From: Trametes villosa | Lineage: Eukaryota; Basidiomycota; Agaricomycetes; Polyporales; Polyporaceae | Assembly (NCBI GenBank): GCA_002964805.2 | Contig: PUDQ02000001.1 | Coordinates: forward strand, 558,001-622,000 | Direction: 5' to 3' | Length of the DNA: 64,000 nucleotides | Shown here: piece after piece, positions 1 to 10,867 of the stretch | Numbering within the stretch: position 1 is the first letter of the stretch | How the letters are laid out: every line of letters starts with the position of its first letter | Notes under the pieces: generated by a model | Databases searched by the model: none | Told to the model about the DNA's origin: nothing | Seen by the model: only the letters and a program-made list of their open reading frames with translations | Program-made: the position numbers and the translations under genes

Positions 1-593
1 TGCGGCCGCCTGGGCGTTGGACGCGCAGCTGCCGTCCGCGGTGGTCGGTGCAAAGCTGGGGATAGCGACGCCAGAGGCGTTGACCTCCTTGATCCATTGC
101 TGGACCTCGGGCGAGTCGGTGGGGGGAACAACATCGAGAGCGGGGTAGTTCGAAGGGACAAGCTTGGAGACTGAAAGAATTCAACCTCGGCTTAGCGCTG
201 ATTGACAGCTGTTCAGAAAAATGAATGCTCACTATCGGGGAGAGCGGGGGCGTTGGGCAGGAAGGACGGGACCGTTCCACCCGCGAAGGTGGTGGTAGCA
301 GCAACCGTAGCCTGCGAGGGCGCGTTCGCAACGATAGACGCAAGCGGGACCGCGGTCGGGTTGGTGGACGCCAAGGTGAAGGTGAGCGTGGTGGCACCAG
401 CGGGCCCGGAGGCAGCCGCGGTCGCAACAGCTGTGCTGGTACCCGCCGCGGGAGCGGATGGGGAGGAGGAGGCGGCGGCAACGGTGGCCGACGAGGAGGC
501 AGCAGGGGCTTGGCGTGCGTGATGCGCGTCGCGGATGCCGTGGGCGGATACAAGTGCCGGGAGGGCGAGGGCCGAGACGGCGGCGAACTTCAT
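1..593 (-). CDS. chitin (polysaccharide) deacetylase, N-terminal part only
   Basis: Secreted wall enzyme, cut by the left window edge; only about 177 residues of the N-terminal region are visible. The start ATG at 593 opens a clear signal peptide (MKFAAVSALALPALVSAHG). A Ser/Ala/Thr-rich linker follows, then the segment NYPALDVVPPTDSPEVQQWI, which in basidiomycete chitin deacetylases (carbohydrate esterase family 4) precedes the catalytic NodB domain. One intron is readable at 171-232 (donor GTGAGC, acceptor CAG); joining 233-593 to 1-170 keeps the frame open. The NodB domain and its metal-binding histidines would lie beyond the edge, so activity cannot be judged. Family assignment rests on the linker motif recalled from related proteins. 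Confidence 0.7.
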
Positions 594-1007
594 TGCGGGC
601 AGTAAAGAGCGGAGTTCGGGACTGGGGGAGGACGCCGTCGGTGAGTGGGACACACGACGGGAGGGGTTAAGTACTCGGCGGAGGGGACAAGCAGGCGGAC
701 GCCCCGAAAAGAATCGCCAGGCGGACGTTATAGGCGTCCCCCGACAACACGCGCAAACACACGCGCCACCCAGCTCGCCGCGACGGCAGCACTCCACAGG
801 AATAGCATCCAATGCACAGCACGGTATATTTAGGCCCCTCGAGCGTATCACTCGAAATCCACGATCCATTCTGCTCTTTTGACCGAGCGCCGAGCGCGCG
901 CACAGGCCGCCCCTCCCGCACCGCATGCGCTCATCCTCCGCCAGGAATGCATATGCATCTCGGCAATCCCATCCCGCAACCCTCGTCTCCACGAACGCTA
1001 ACGCCGC
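594..1007. other. intergenic region between the deacetylase start and the SET-like gene stop
   Basis: About 410 bp holding the upstream region of the deacetylase gene and the 3' flank of the histone chaperone gene. No coding signal or RNA gene was seen. No clear TATA box stands out. Confidence 0.4.
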
Positions 1008-2181
1008 TTACGCCTTCTTCTGCTTTTTGGGGCGCGGCTTCTCCAGGTCAATCTCCTCCTCGTTCTCGTCGTCCTCGCTGTCGTCGTCCTCCTCGTCGCT
1101 GTCCACGTCGTCGCCCCCAGCGTGCCCGAGGAAGTACTCGATCGCCTCCGGGAATACGTCGTTCGCGATCGTCACCCCAATCTGTTCGCCGTCGCGTATC
1201 AGCTCCGGCATCTCAAAAGGCTAATCGAGGCCCATTTTTGTACTCACGTCGAACGGATCCTGCGCGACCTCGAAGAAGTTGAAGAAACTCCCGCCCTCAG
1301 ACGGCAGGTCGTCGTCCTCGTCCGTCACCCGCGGGTGCTGCTTCGTCAGGTTCTTCGACTCGTCCTTCCAGTCAATCTTCGTCGCCTGCACTCTGCCGTC
1401 AGCAAACTCATTCCCCCCAACTGAGCTAGTCGACGTGCGCCCTTTTGCACCGTCTAACACGTACCTGGGGCTCGACGTCGCGTTCCCAGGAGAACTCGAG
1501 CATCGTCTCCGTGATCCCATCGGCGTCCGCCTTGTCGTCGCCCTCGACCGGCGGCGGGATGTACTTGTACTCCTTCTTCAGGACCGTGTTCGAGAAGTAC
1601 GGGTTCTCCTTGAAGTGCTACAATCCCAACATGCCACCATCAGCCACTGCGCATGCAACACCCACGGGGCCCGGCGCCACTCCAGTGCGTCGCCCTGATA
1701 CCCCACACCCTCACAAGCAGAAAGAGAGAACAACACTCACGAACTCGAGCGTGAAGCAGCGCGACTCCTTCGGGTCGCGCACGATCCACAGGTCCTCGAG
1801 GTAGCTCAGCGCGGCCTGGTCCGAGTTGTGCTGCGCGTGCAGCGCGAGCATGCCGTGGTTCATGAGCGCGACCGGCCAGAACTTGCTGATCGCCTTCACC
1901 ACCGCGCGCCGCTTCTCGTACACGGGCACCATCTTCTCCTGCGCGCGGCGCTCTGTCGGCGCGTCCCTGGTCAGCTACGCGAGCGGGGCCAGCGCGGGAA
2001 GGAGAGGCGGGGGCGGGGGCGGGCGGGGATAGGACGTACCGAGCGCGAGCTCGACGCGGGCGACGTCCTTCTGGATCGCCTGCAGCTTGACGGCGTCCTC
2101 GTCGGTGAGCTCGACGTCCCCGAGGGGGTTCTTCTCGCTCTCGGCGCCGGGGGACGCGCGTTTTACACCCTTGTTGCTCAT
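1008..2181 (-). CDS. SET/NAP-family histone chaperone
   Basis: Nuclear histone chaperone of the SET/Vps75/NAP1 family, about 285 residues. It starts with MSNKGVKRASPG at 2181. An N-terminal helix (residues ~30-50) is followed by the NAP core with VYEKRRAVVKAISKFWPVAL, then HFKENPYFSNTVL, IDWKDESKNLTK and GSFFNFFEVAQD. The protein ends in an acidic tail rich in Asp/Glu and a basic PRPKKQKKA terminus, as expected for SET proteins. Readable exons are 1211-1008, 1385-1248, 1617-1465 and 1966-1741. Exon 1 runs from 2181 to about 2040, but its obvious GTACGT donor at 2039 does not keep the frame with the only good acceptor at 1967/1968. Either a weaker donor at 2035 is used or the assembly carries a small indel. 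Family assignment is secure; the exon 1-2 junction is not. Confidence 0.88.
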
Positions 2182-2510
2182 GGCGGTCGTGGGTAGTTGG
2201 GTGATGGGTAAATTTCGTCGCCTTCGCGAGCGCGTTCTCCACTCACGCGCAGATTGCTGTCGGAGTTGTCACGCTCCCCCATTCAGACTCCGCTGTGGCT
2301 GAGCGCCCAAACAGGCTCTAGGCGCCGGCTCACTACGGTAGTGAACGGCTCCGACAATGTTCGCGGCGAAGTGAGGACAGTCGTGAACATGAACATGTCG
2401 TGCATTACCATAAATACATAGAGTACCGCGTCGCGAGCGACAGTCGAGGGCGTAATCCAGAAGTCCCTATCCACAAGCACGCAAGCCGTCTGCATCAAGA
2501 GCACTTGCGC
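2182..2510. other. intergenic region upstream of the SET-like gene, downstream of SAC1
   Basis: 329 bp. Upstream region of the histone chaperone gene and 3' flank of SAC1. No gene seen. Confidence 0.4.
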
Positions 2511-5283
2511 TCAGTCGACCCGCTTCGTGCCCATCTCGATCTCCTCGAGCCGCTTGCTCTTCACCCGCCGGTGCTGCTCCGCGACGACCTTCGCCCGCTC
2601 GATCGCGCCCTCCTTGACGCTCTCGAGCGCGGGCAGCCCGAGGCCCGTGCCCTTGCGCGCGGAGCGGAAGCCCGGGCCGTCGTAGTAGATCACGTCCGTG
2701 AGCGGCTGCAGGCGCGGCCAGTTCACGTAGTCGATGCCGTGCAGGAAGATGAACACGAGCGCGATCGCGGCGACGGTGAACCAGAGCACGAAGTAGTAGA
2801 AGAGCGAGTAGTCTGCAAGGGGCGCGCGGTCCCGGTCAGGTGGCGCCGATGTGCTGATTCTGCCGAGAGCACGTACCGGAGGTGCGCGGCAGGGTGAGGC
2901 CGGCACAGATCATAAATAGCGAGAAGAACAGGACGTAGGGGGGCTGGTGCGGAGAGCGTGCGGTCAGTACGTGCCACCAACGCCGTGGTCTCGGGTGTGC
3001 AGGGTACGCACCGCGCGGATGATGAGCGGCCTACTATCGATAACCAACGTGGCGGGATTCCATCCCCTGCGAGGGAACCACGCCCCCGTCATCAGGTCGA
3101 ACGCATCCTATGACGACAGAATACTTAGCCTGGAGGACGTGAAGACGGAACTGTATCCTCACCTGCCGCGCGCCGTCGAGGAAGTTATTTTTGAGATACC
3201 GCATCACAGAGTTGTAGCCGTCCTCAAACAGCCCCTTGCGGGTCCGCTTCCCGGTGCGCGTGAAGTCCGTCTTTAGCGCGCCGGTGCCGCTGTATGCTAA
3301 TGAGATGAAGTTGGCGTGATCCGTCCACACTGAATGGTCGGGGACAGCTGTCAGTCTGGCTTTACCCTAACACCACGGCAGCTTCGGCACGTACTTTCAC
3401 GGAAGTCGCGGATGAGGTCGTCATAGTTGTCTACAGAGTCGTTCTGTTGAATGACCCCAAGCTCCCTCAGCTGGCGGTTCAGCGTCCATTTAGCGATGGC
3501 TGCCTGGGCGACGTTCGTCCGGTCTAGGTTGTCCATGCAGTTCGTCCGCACGACGCCGGTTTGCAATCTCAGAGGCTCGGACTTGTTGGACTCGAGATGG
3601 AAGTACCTGGATCACGGCCTCAGCCTAATAATACTTGGAAGCGAGCTAAATTTGAGACGCACCCATACTCCTCAAGCTCGTCCTCGAGCTTCGAGAGAAG
3701 CACGCTAATCCGGTCCCACCGCATGTTCTTGCACTCGTTGTGGAAGTCGAAGTACTCATACCTGCTCTTGGGGGCTCTTGCCTGTGTGTGCGGTGAGTTT
3801 AATAGCTCAGGTACCTCCCTGGAGCGTTCCCACAAACCTGTTCGAAGTACTTCTCGAAGGCCTCCTTCACCGGCTTCTCGTGGCCCTTGTGGTTCACCAA
3901 GTTCACCAACGTGTGCCGGCCGTATAAGTTCTCGTTCTCCAGTAGATGCGCGCGCATGGCGTCAACCTACACATCGTCAGTCGCACATTTCACAGAGGCA
4001 CTGAAGCGAGCTACCGTATCCTGCAGCTCCATGATCTGCACGTCGGGCTTGTACCGCAGGGTGTTGATCTCTGCCCAGTAGACAGGGATACTGCCGCGAA
4101 TTTGCACAAAGCTGAGCTGCGTGCCCGAGTCATCACCGCCGACCAGCAGGATCTGTTCGGTCTCGTTGAAGTTCGCGACGTGCCCCTCAGCGTCGATTCC
4201 GCGCCGGAAGTAGCGCGTCCCTGCTCGGTAGCGAGAACGCCGGCTGATCAGGCAGAGACGCAGCGGGTGAATGCCAACGCTGACGGGGCGGATATCGAAT
4301 GCTGTGTACATCGAGGAATGTCCGCAGCCTTAAGTAGACGCGGCGAGAAGTTGGTGGGAGAGTACGTACTGCCATAGATGACCGGAAGGATGAACGGGCT
4401 CAGCTGAGAGGAGATACTGTCAGCGCTGTTGCCCTGTCGCGAACTGTACTGCACTCACGTTCTGGTCGGGGTTCATGGATGTGATGTCTATGAATCTACT
4501 GTGCAAGAACCTGCGGGACAGTGAGTTAGCATCGAACTCAAGACCTGTGGGGACCGCATTCACTTGTTCCAGAAGAATCTATCGTCGGCCTGTACAGATG
4601 GTCAACATCGCATGAGTAGTGTTTCGAAGGGTACTCACAATCTCCCAAAGAGCCTTGTCCCCATCCTGCTGGATGGTCAACCACTGCGCCTGCAATCTCC
4701 GCGTGATGTCCCAGGCATAGCTGAAGTAGAAGGTTCCGCCCTGCAGATGCGAGCGCACAAGTGCCAGGAGATGGGTCTCGACGGCATTTGGTGGTGTCTG
4801 CACGGATACGTCGGGGTTCAGCGGGAGGATGTCGTACTCGGTAGCCCGGTAGATGTTCTGCCGCATTATGTGACCGCGGAGCTCGCGCCCGGTGATTACG
4901 ATGATGTAGTCCGCTGTATGCGCTGTTGGTACAAGCGTCTGAAAGGAAAGAAGGATGCATACACATTGCGAGTGATATCATTCCGTATATGCCGTATATC
5001 GTCTTCGGGGAGCGTTCAGACGTGACAGGGAGCGGCGTGTTGGGTGCTGCATGGCAGTCAGCTTCAGAGCCTACAGACTGTTCATCATGAGACGCACCAT
5101 TGAGTACGATGTCCCCCGAGTTGCGGTAGATAGTCAGAGAGCGGGCCCCTACAGGCTCGGCGGGGACGAACGTATACGTCTCGTTCCCGTCGCTGTAGCT
5201 GTATACACACGCATCAGCGTCCAGAAAGTCACAGAGCAGACAGCAGATGCGCACAGGGTCAGTCTCTGGTGCAGGGACTTCAT
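2511..5283 (-). CDS. SAC1: phosphoinositide phosphatase Sac1
   Basis: ER/Golgi membrane phosphatase that removes phosphate mainly from PI4P. The start ATG at 5283 gives [10 protein letters not shown]; an intron at 5199-5254 then joins to [17 protein letters not shown], matching the Sac1 N-terminus. The Sac domain follows with [20 protein letters not shown], the [11 protein letters not shown] block and the catalytic P-loop [12 protein letters not shown] (Cys codon 3537-3539, Arg 3519-3521). [20 protein letters not shown] comes near the end of the domain. Two membrane segments, at about 2940-2885 and 2810-2720, form the C-terminal hairpin typical of Sac1, followed by a basic cytosolic tail ending in TGA at 2511. 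There are about a dozen short introns. It is divergently arranged with the U2A' gene, 162 bp apart. The P-loop has Asn where yeast and human Sac1 have a second Cys (CMDCLDR); the CX5R catalytic pattern is intact. Confidence 0.95.
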
Positions 5284-5445
5284 GGTGGTGGGCGGAGGCA
5301 AGAGGGGTGATGATGCACGCCAACGCGCGGGGGCGCAGGCAGGGGCAGCGCGCGCCGCGTCGTGATTTCGCCGCGCGCCACACGCGCCGGGCTGCCCTCC
5401 TTCGTCGATTCGCCCGTGCTGCTTCGCGCCCGACCACGACCGACC
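5284..5445. promoter_or_regulatory. shared divergent promoter region of SAC1 and U2A'
   Basis: Only 162 bp separate the two start codons, so both genes must be driven from this interval or from overlapping sequence. No TATA box is visible, which fits housekeeping genes. The exact elements are not identified. Confidence 0.55.
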
Positions 5446-6380
5446 ATGGTGAAGCTCACGCCCGAGCTCATCGAGACCGTGTCCTCGCAGCTCAATCCCG
5501 TCAAGGAGCGCCAGCTCGACCTCAGAGGTGCGTCCTTTTTCGCGCTGCGCGCTGCATTGGCACGCTCGTGTTGAACTCGTGCGCACTACGCAGGCTACAC
5601 CATTCCTGCGATCGAAAATCTTGGTATCACCAAGGTGCGCCCCGTTCGCTCGCTGCGGATGTCTGAGGGCTCGCGCTGATTTGAGGACGTGCCAGGACCA
5701 AAATGATTGCATAGACTTCACCGACAACTCCATCACCGTGCTCGGGAACATCCCCCTCCTCCGCCGCCTCCGCACCCTCCTCCTCGCGAACAACCGAATA
5801 TCCTCCATCTCGGCCTCCCTCCACCTATCTGTCCCTCACCTCAGCACCCTCGTCCTCACCAACAACAACATCGCTGAGCTTGGCGATCTTGAGCCGCTAA
5901 AGGATGTAAAGTCCCTCCAATACCTCTCCCTGCTCGGTAACCCCGTACGCGAAAAGAAGTGGTACCGGGAATGGCTCGCATGGCGTATCCCCAACTTACG
6001 AGTGCTCGACTTCCAACGGATCCGGGACAAAGTGCGCCGATCCCTCACTCTCTATGCTCTCGCTCAGTCCTGACGCGTCGTTTCGCCTGCAGGAACGGCA
6101 AACCGCACGTTCACTGTTCCTCACCGCCGACAACCTGCCCACGCAGCTCGCGACGACGCTCGCCCAGACCGTCTCGACGCACTCGTCAAAACCGCCCGTC
6201 ACGAGCGACGAGCCGAAGCCGCTCGTGCAGCCCGGCAAGGCGGGCAGGCTCATGTCCAAGGAGGAGGCGGACAAGGTGCGCGAGGCGATCGCGCGCGCGA
6301 CGTCGGTCGAGGAGATCCGGCGGCTGGAGCGGCAGCTCAGGGAGGGCTTCCTCCCGGGCATGGATTCTGTCGGCGCATGA
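5446..6380 (+). CDS. LEA1: U2 small nuclear ribonucleoprotein A' (leucine-rich repeat protein)
   Basis: Spliceosome component that binds U2 snRNA stem-loop IV together with U2B''. Four exons were read: 5446-5527, 5594-5634, 5696-6031 and 6093-6380. All junctions are GT-AG and in phase, giving 248 residues. It starts MVKLTPELIETVSSQLNPVK, the typical U2A' opening. Leucine-rich repeats cover residues ~20-140 (LRRLRTLLLANNRISSIS, LSTLVLTNNNIAELG), capped by YLSLLGNPVREKKWYREWL and RVLDFQRI. The C-terminal half is helical and charged and ends GFLPGMDSVGA. It is divergent from SAC1. Confidence 0.96.
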
Positions 6381-6544
6381 CCGCGGCCTGACTACCCTGT
6401 ACGATGAATGTATCATTGGTATCGATTCCTCTCTTGTTCTCTGTGCTCTGTGCCGCGTGCAGGCTCCCCTGATGTGATCCCAATATCCAATCCGATTCCT
6501 GAAAAGCAGAATGCGAGGTACGTATACAAGCACGACAGCATAGA

Positions 6545-7351
6545 TCAAAGCAGGCTCTTGATGCCCGCGCCAGTGTTCCCAATCCAGAGACCGTGGAAGA
6601 GCAGGCCGAGGAAAGCAGTCAGGTTCGCAAGGGAGCTGACGCCGTGCAACTTCGCAAACGTCTTGTTCAGAGCCTTCATCTCGGCGGAGACCTGCACGCA
6701 GATCATCAGCAAATACAGTTGACAGTGATGTGCTCCGTCACGTACCCCGGGCTCGTTGTAGCCCTTGCCCTCCTGCTTTTCAAGCTTGTGGCGCTTGAAC
6801 ATCGTCCTCAACACCAACGCGATAAATAAATGTCGTGCTATCCCCCTCAGGCCTGCAGTAGCAACACTCACTTGCTCGTGAGCGGCCCGATGACGAAGTG
6901 GTTCGCCGCCTGGCCGAGCACAACCGCCGCGAGCGCGTACGCCTGCGCGACGTCCCCGTTGGACGGCTCGAGGTAGTGTGTGAGCACCGCGGGGTGGCTG
7001 TAGGTCCACAGCCCGAGCAGGCCCGAGGAGAGCGCGATGCTGACGATGAAGTAGATGGGGAATGTGCGGTGCTGCAGCGTCCCGAACTGCTGGCGGGGGA
7101 GAGTCTTGAAGGCGATAGTGCCTGTGTGTGAGGTGAGAAGCAGAACGGGGCAAAGTTCGACGGGATGGCGTACCTCCAATGAAGGTGACCCAGAGGGCTG
7201 CAACGAGATGTCATTCGGACCTAAGCTGCACGAGATTTGCGCTGACGAACTCACTCATGCCAAACAGCCACGCGTATCCAACCTGGTAGAGACCCTGCGC
7301 GTTGAAGAGCGCGGCGAATGAGGACCACGAGAGTGTCGAGACCTTCGCCAT
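6545..7351 (-). CDS. TMEM205-like membrane protein (DUF4149)
   Basis: Small integral membrane protein of about 185 residues. The ATG at 7351 gives MAKVSTLSWSSFAALFNAQG, and the sequence continues through GLYQVGYAWLFGM into a second exon (LWVTFIGG). The third exon holds TIAFKTLPRQQFGTLQHRTF, typical of the DUF4149/TMEM205 domain. Predicted membrane segments are IYFIVSIALSSGLLGLW, ALAAVVLGQAANHFVIG and a C-terminal SLANLTAFLGLLFHGLWIG. The conserved GPLTSKTMFKRHKLE loop and the NKTFAKLHGVSSLANL motif are present. Stop TGA at 6545. Molecular function is poorly known in fungi; the human relative TMEM205 is linked to drug transport. Confidence 0.88.
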
Positions 7352-7850
7352 ATTCGAGTCGAGCTGCGAGGTATGTACACGTTCCACGGGAGTAGCGTCT
7401 GGTCGGTGTTGGGAAGCTCAACTAGGATTCCCCGAGGGTTATATAGTCAGAAAGAGCGGGTCCACGCAAGCAGGATGAGTCCTGCGGTCAAGCCTGGGAA
7501 GACGGGCGTAGTGATAGAGAGACCGGGAGCCGAGGTTGGCCTGGCTGCCTGGGAGCCGCAGACGCGTTGAGCCCGCGCGATCGAAATCACGCTCACGTGT
7601 GCGGCCTCCTCATACCCTCGGGTACGAGCCTCTCGGTCTCGAAGTCACAGTGTATGACAGGGAACGATCAACAGCTTATATGAGCACAGACATCAAATGC
7701 ATTCAGGTATGCGCGACAACGATTGCTAGTACACAGAACATGATACAGTGGGCGATGGGAGGGGATGGCGCCGGGGTCATGTCGATGACCACGGTCCGAT
7801 GTGTAGAGATATAGCGTTTGCAATGGTACTGAGAGGTGGCGGAGATGCGC
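7352..7850. other. intergenic region between the TMEM205-like and CSN6 genes
   Basis: About 500 bp containing the upstream region of the TMEM205-like gene and the 3' end of CSN6. No further gene or RNA was recognised. Confidence 0.4.
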
Positions 7851-9258
7851 TCAGTGGAAGCGGTCGAAGTCTGTCGGCCGGCCCATCATCCCTCTTCGCC
7901 GGACGCCCATACCCCCGCGTTCTTCTCGTGCGGAGGTAAGCACGACGTGTTTGTCGACGAGCTGTTGGGTTCGAGGTCAGTGTGGTCGTACCATCACGCA
8001 AGTTAGTCTACTGACATCATTCAAGAGGTTGGCCGACTTGGTGAGGGTCGCAAGGTATGCCGTGAGTTGCACATCCTCGTATTCCTAGACATTCCGATTA
8101 GAATCGTTCACCAATTGGAGATAACATGGAACGCACCGTGTCAAATTCCTCTCTGAATTCCGGGCTCTCACTAGCCGGAAGAGAGGCGATCAGTGCTGAG
8201 AGGGCGCGCAGGGTGGCATGATCTTTTGTGGCAGAGCCTGTGCGATATGGGTGAGCCTGACGACTGCAATGATGCCACTAAGCCTTGCGGACCTGCTATC
8301 GCGTCCGTAACGTATTTGACGAGAAGCAATATCCGGTCATGAAGCATCTTCACCGCCGCGCGTTGGGTCTGTAGATGTGATTCCACTGCAGGGATTGAGT
8401 ATCTCCGCAGACACCGGACGGAGAGTGAGCACGTACAACTGGTCCCTCCAGATCCACCCTTTGCTGTCCAGTCTACGGCGATACGTTCCGCCTCGCCGGT
8501 CTCTACATTGTATGGAGCCTCGATGAACACGGAGCGCGACTTGCGGTCGCGAATCTCGAGCGTTGGCTCATATGCTTTCAGAGGCAACGCCTGACCCGAT
8601 GAGTCCGCAGACGCGGCGAAGACCGTTGATGGCTGGAGAATGAGGAGAAGTGGCGTCGAACTGTACGGCGTAAACTGGGACAGACTGCATTCAGATGGTA
8701 TAACCTAGAGATAAACGAGGAGCATACCTGTTCGTGGAGTGCTATATGACGTGCGGTGGGACGTTCCGCGACCGTATACCAGCCTATAAACTCAAGGGAG
8801 GGGAACACCTGCTTGTCTGAAGATATTGCGCGGTATTAGCCTTGAAAGGCGCAACGACGGTGTTCTGCACGTACATTGATCCTTGCGTGTGATCAGGAAG
8901 TCTTGATCCACCGTCGTACCGTCGTCCGCAACAGCAAGCTCGAATGTGTTAACGATCTCGACATCTCGGCCGGTCTGTGTTCCTAGTAGCGCTCCAAGAA
9001 CTGACCCGAGGCCGATCAGCCGCCATATGCATCCAATAGTTGCATGTGTACACACCGAAGGGCACCCTTGTTTTCGTCTGAAGCCGTAGGCGAGTGAGAT
9101 GTTCAGATATGTTGAGGATAGGGAGCGGGTGGCTGAAGCGTACGCGTCAGTGGCGAGACCAAAGTAGCAGGATTCAAGACACACAGCGCGATAGACAGAC
9201 CCGAAGTTGTGGTGGAGGGCAAGACGACAGGAAGCTCATCAGTGTCCATGGATGCCAT
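7851..9258 (-). CDS. CSN6: COP9 signalosome subunit 6 (MPN- domain)
   Basis: Non-catalytic MPN subunit of the COP9 signalosome, which removes NEDD8 from cullins. Start ATG at 9258 (MASMDTDELPV) or 9249. The MPN domain opens with HPLPILNISEHLTRLRLQTK and continues GALLGTQTGRDVEIVNTFEL, DQDFLITRKDQ and FPSLEFIGWYTVAERPTARH. As expected for CSN6, no JAMM metal motif (HxHx7SxxD) is present. The second half has PLKAYEPTLEIRDRKSRSVF, SHLQTQRAAVKMLHDRILLL and a final exon reading LVDKHVVLTSA, ending in a basic PTDFDRFH before TGA at 7851. At least seven exons. The interval 8260-8290 contains the intron after DAIAG. Identification is from the ordered family blocks. Confidence 0.9.
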
Positions 9259-10191
9259 TGTACGAGATGCTGGTGGAAGAGCAGGGAGGCAAGTCGCGGT
9301 TCCTGGTAAGTCGAGTACCACGGCGCTCAGTAGGCTCAGTTACTCGCAGCTGCTGCATCAGCAAAATACGATCTGATCTGGCAGCTCCTGTCGGAACCTG
9401 CCGCTCCTGCAAGCGCGGAAGGTCCGACTTGGTCGGACGCCCCAGATCAAGCGGATCGAGCAGGCCTCTGTCAGTGACGCCGGAACGTCGCAGCGAATCG
9501 GAGGGCAGCGTCAAGCTCACTGCCGACGGGTCGGCAGTCGTAGCTCAGTTGAACAGTTGACGCCAGAAGGGTCCGGTTCCACAGGAGTCTGTCAGGCCCA
9601 CAGTCCTGCCCTATGCCAGGACGCTCAGAGCATCGCAGTCGTAGCAGATCAAAACCCGGCATACAGACGGTCATCAAGACATACTACATTACATTCATCA
9701 ACAAAGTATGGACTATAGGATAGCGACGAGAGCATGCACTGCTATGTACTAAAGGAATGAGACTAAGCGAGGTATACATTTAAAAGCAAAGGCGACAGCA
9801 TCGGAGAGATTCGTGGTATGGAATGGGATGCAGAGCAAGATGACGAGGCCGTATGAGGAGATGGGTCAAAAGGGCCCCCACCAGACGGGGCCAGTCCAGA
9901 GAACGTATTGAGAGAGCACAAGCAGTGAGGCGGGTCTAGAGAGCGAGTCCGAGACAAGCGAGCAAGACAAGCGGAACCTGGGCCGTGCGCCACTCCGATA
10001 ACTCGACGCCGCCAGCGTGGTTCGCCGTCGAGGGGCATGAGAACGACCTAGCACGAATTTTTCGTATGAGCCTTCGAGACGTGTCGACGCGCAGCGGCGA
10101 AGTCGAGGCATAGCGGGAGTGAAGGCGCAGCGGCGCTCACTCATGCACCTGTAGGCTTTGTTTACATGAGCGTACAGAATTATTGGATGGA
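9259..10191. other. intergenic region between CSN6 and the RNase III-like gene
   Basis: About 930 bp. It holds the upstream region of CSN6 and the 3' flank of the RNase III-like gene. Open frames here are short and lack conserved blocks. Nothing else was recognised. Confidence 0.4.
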
Positions 10192-10834
10192 TTACTCACG
10201 AGGAAGGGCCCATCCCATCGCGTTATACGCCTCACGGGCAGCCTCCTCCTTAGCGAGCTGCTTGCTCGAGCCCGTACCCGCACCTTTTTCGATGCCGTTG
10301 ACTGACATAGGAGAACGATTAGCACTAGTAACACTTTGAAAGGCGGGGGCGTACTCAGGCAGGACACGGTCCAATGACCGGTGTGGGGAGGGCCTGTGAA
10401 GAGAGCCGGAAACTGCACGTCGAGTCGGCGTTGCTGTGCCGTCTGGTGGAAGAGAGGGAGGAATGCTGTGCCCAGGCTGATCCGGACGGGCGGGATCTGG
10501 GTCCCAGATGGGAGTGGGGGTGGGGGTGGGGGTGGGGTCGCACAAGTGGGTGGGGGCGGCCGAGGAGGGAGCTGCTGCTGGCCGTACATGCAAGGCTGAG
10601 GAGCCTGGGGCCAGTGAGAGCCGGGCATTGCAGGGAGGGGCGAAGGTGCACCCGTGAGCGGCGGCCGCTGACCGTACGTAGGAGGTTGAGGGCCATGTTC
10701 CCAGTGATGACTGGACATCGTAGGGAGGGGCGGAGGTGCCCCCGCGAGCGACGGCCGCTGACCGTAGATGGAAAGCTGAAGATCGTTGTCCCAGTGAGGG
10801 GTCTGCATAATAGGGAGGGGGGAGGGTGCACTGA

Positions 10835-10867
<33 letters not shown>

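Noticed and set aside
2283..2504. 73-codon minus-strand frame between the SAC1 stop and the SET-like gene start
   Set aside because: Lies in 3' flank; no conserved block and a shared-orientation explanation as SAC1 3' UTR is simpler.
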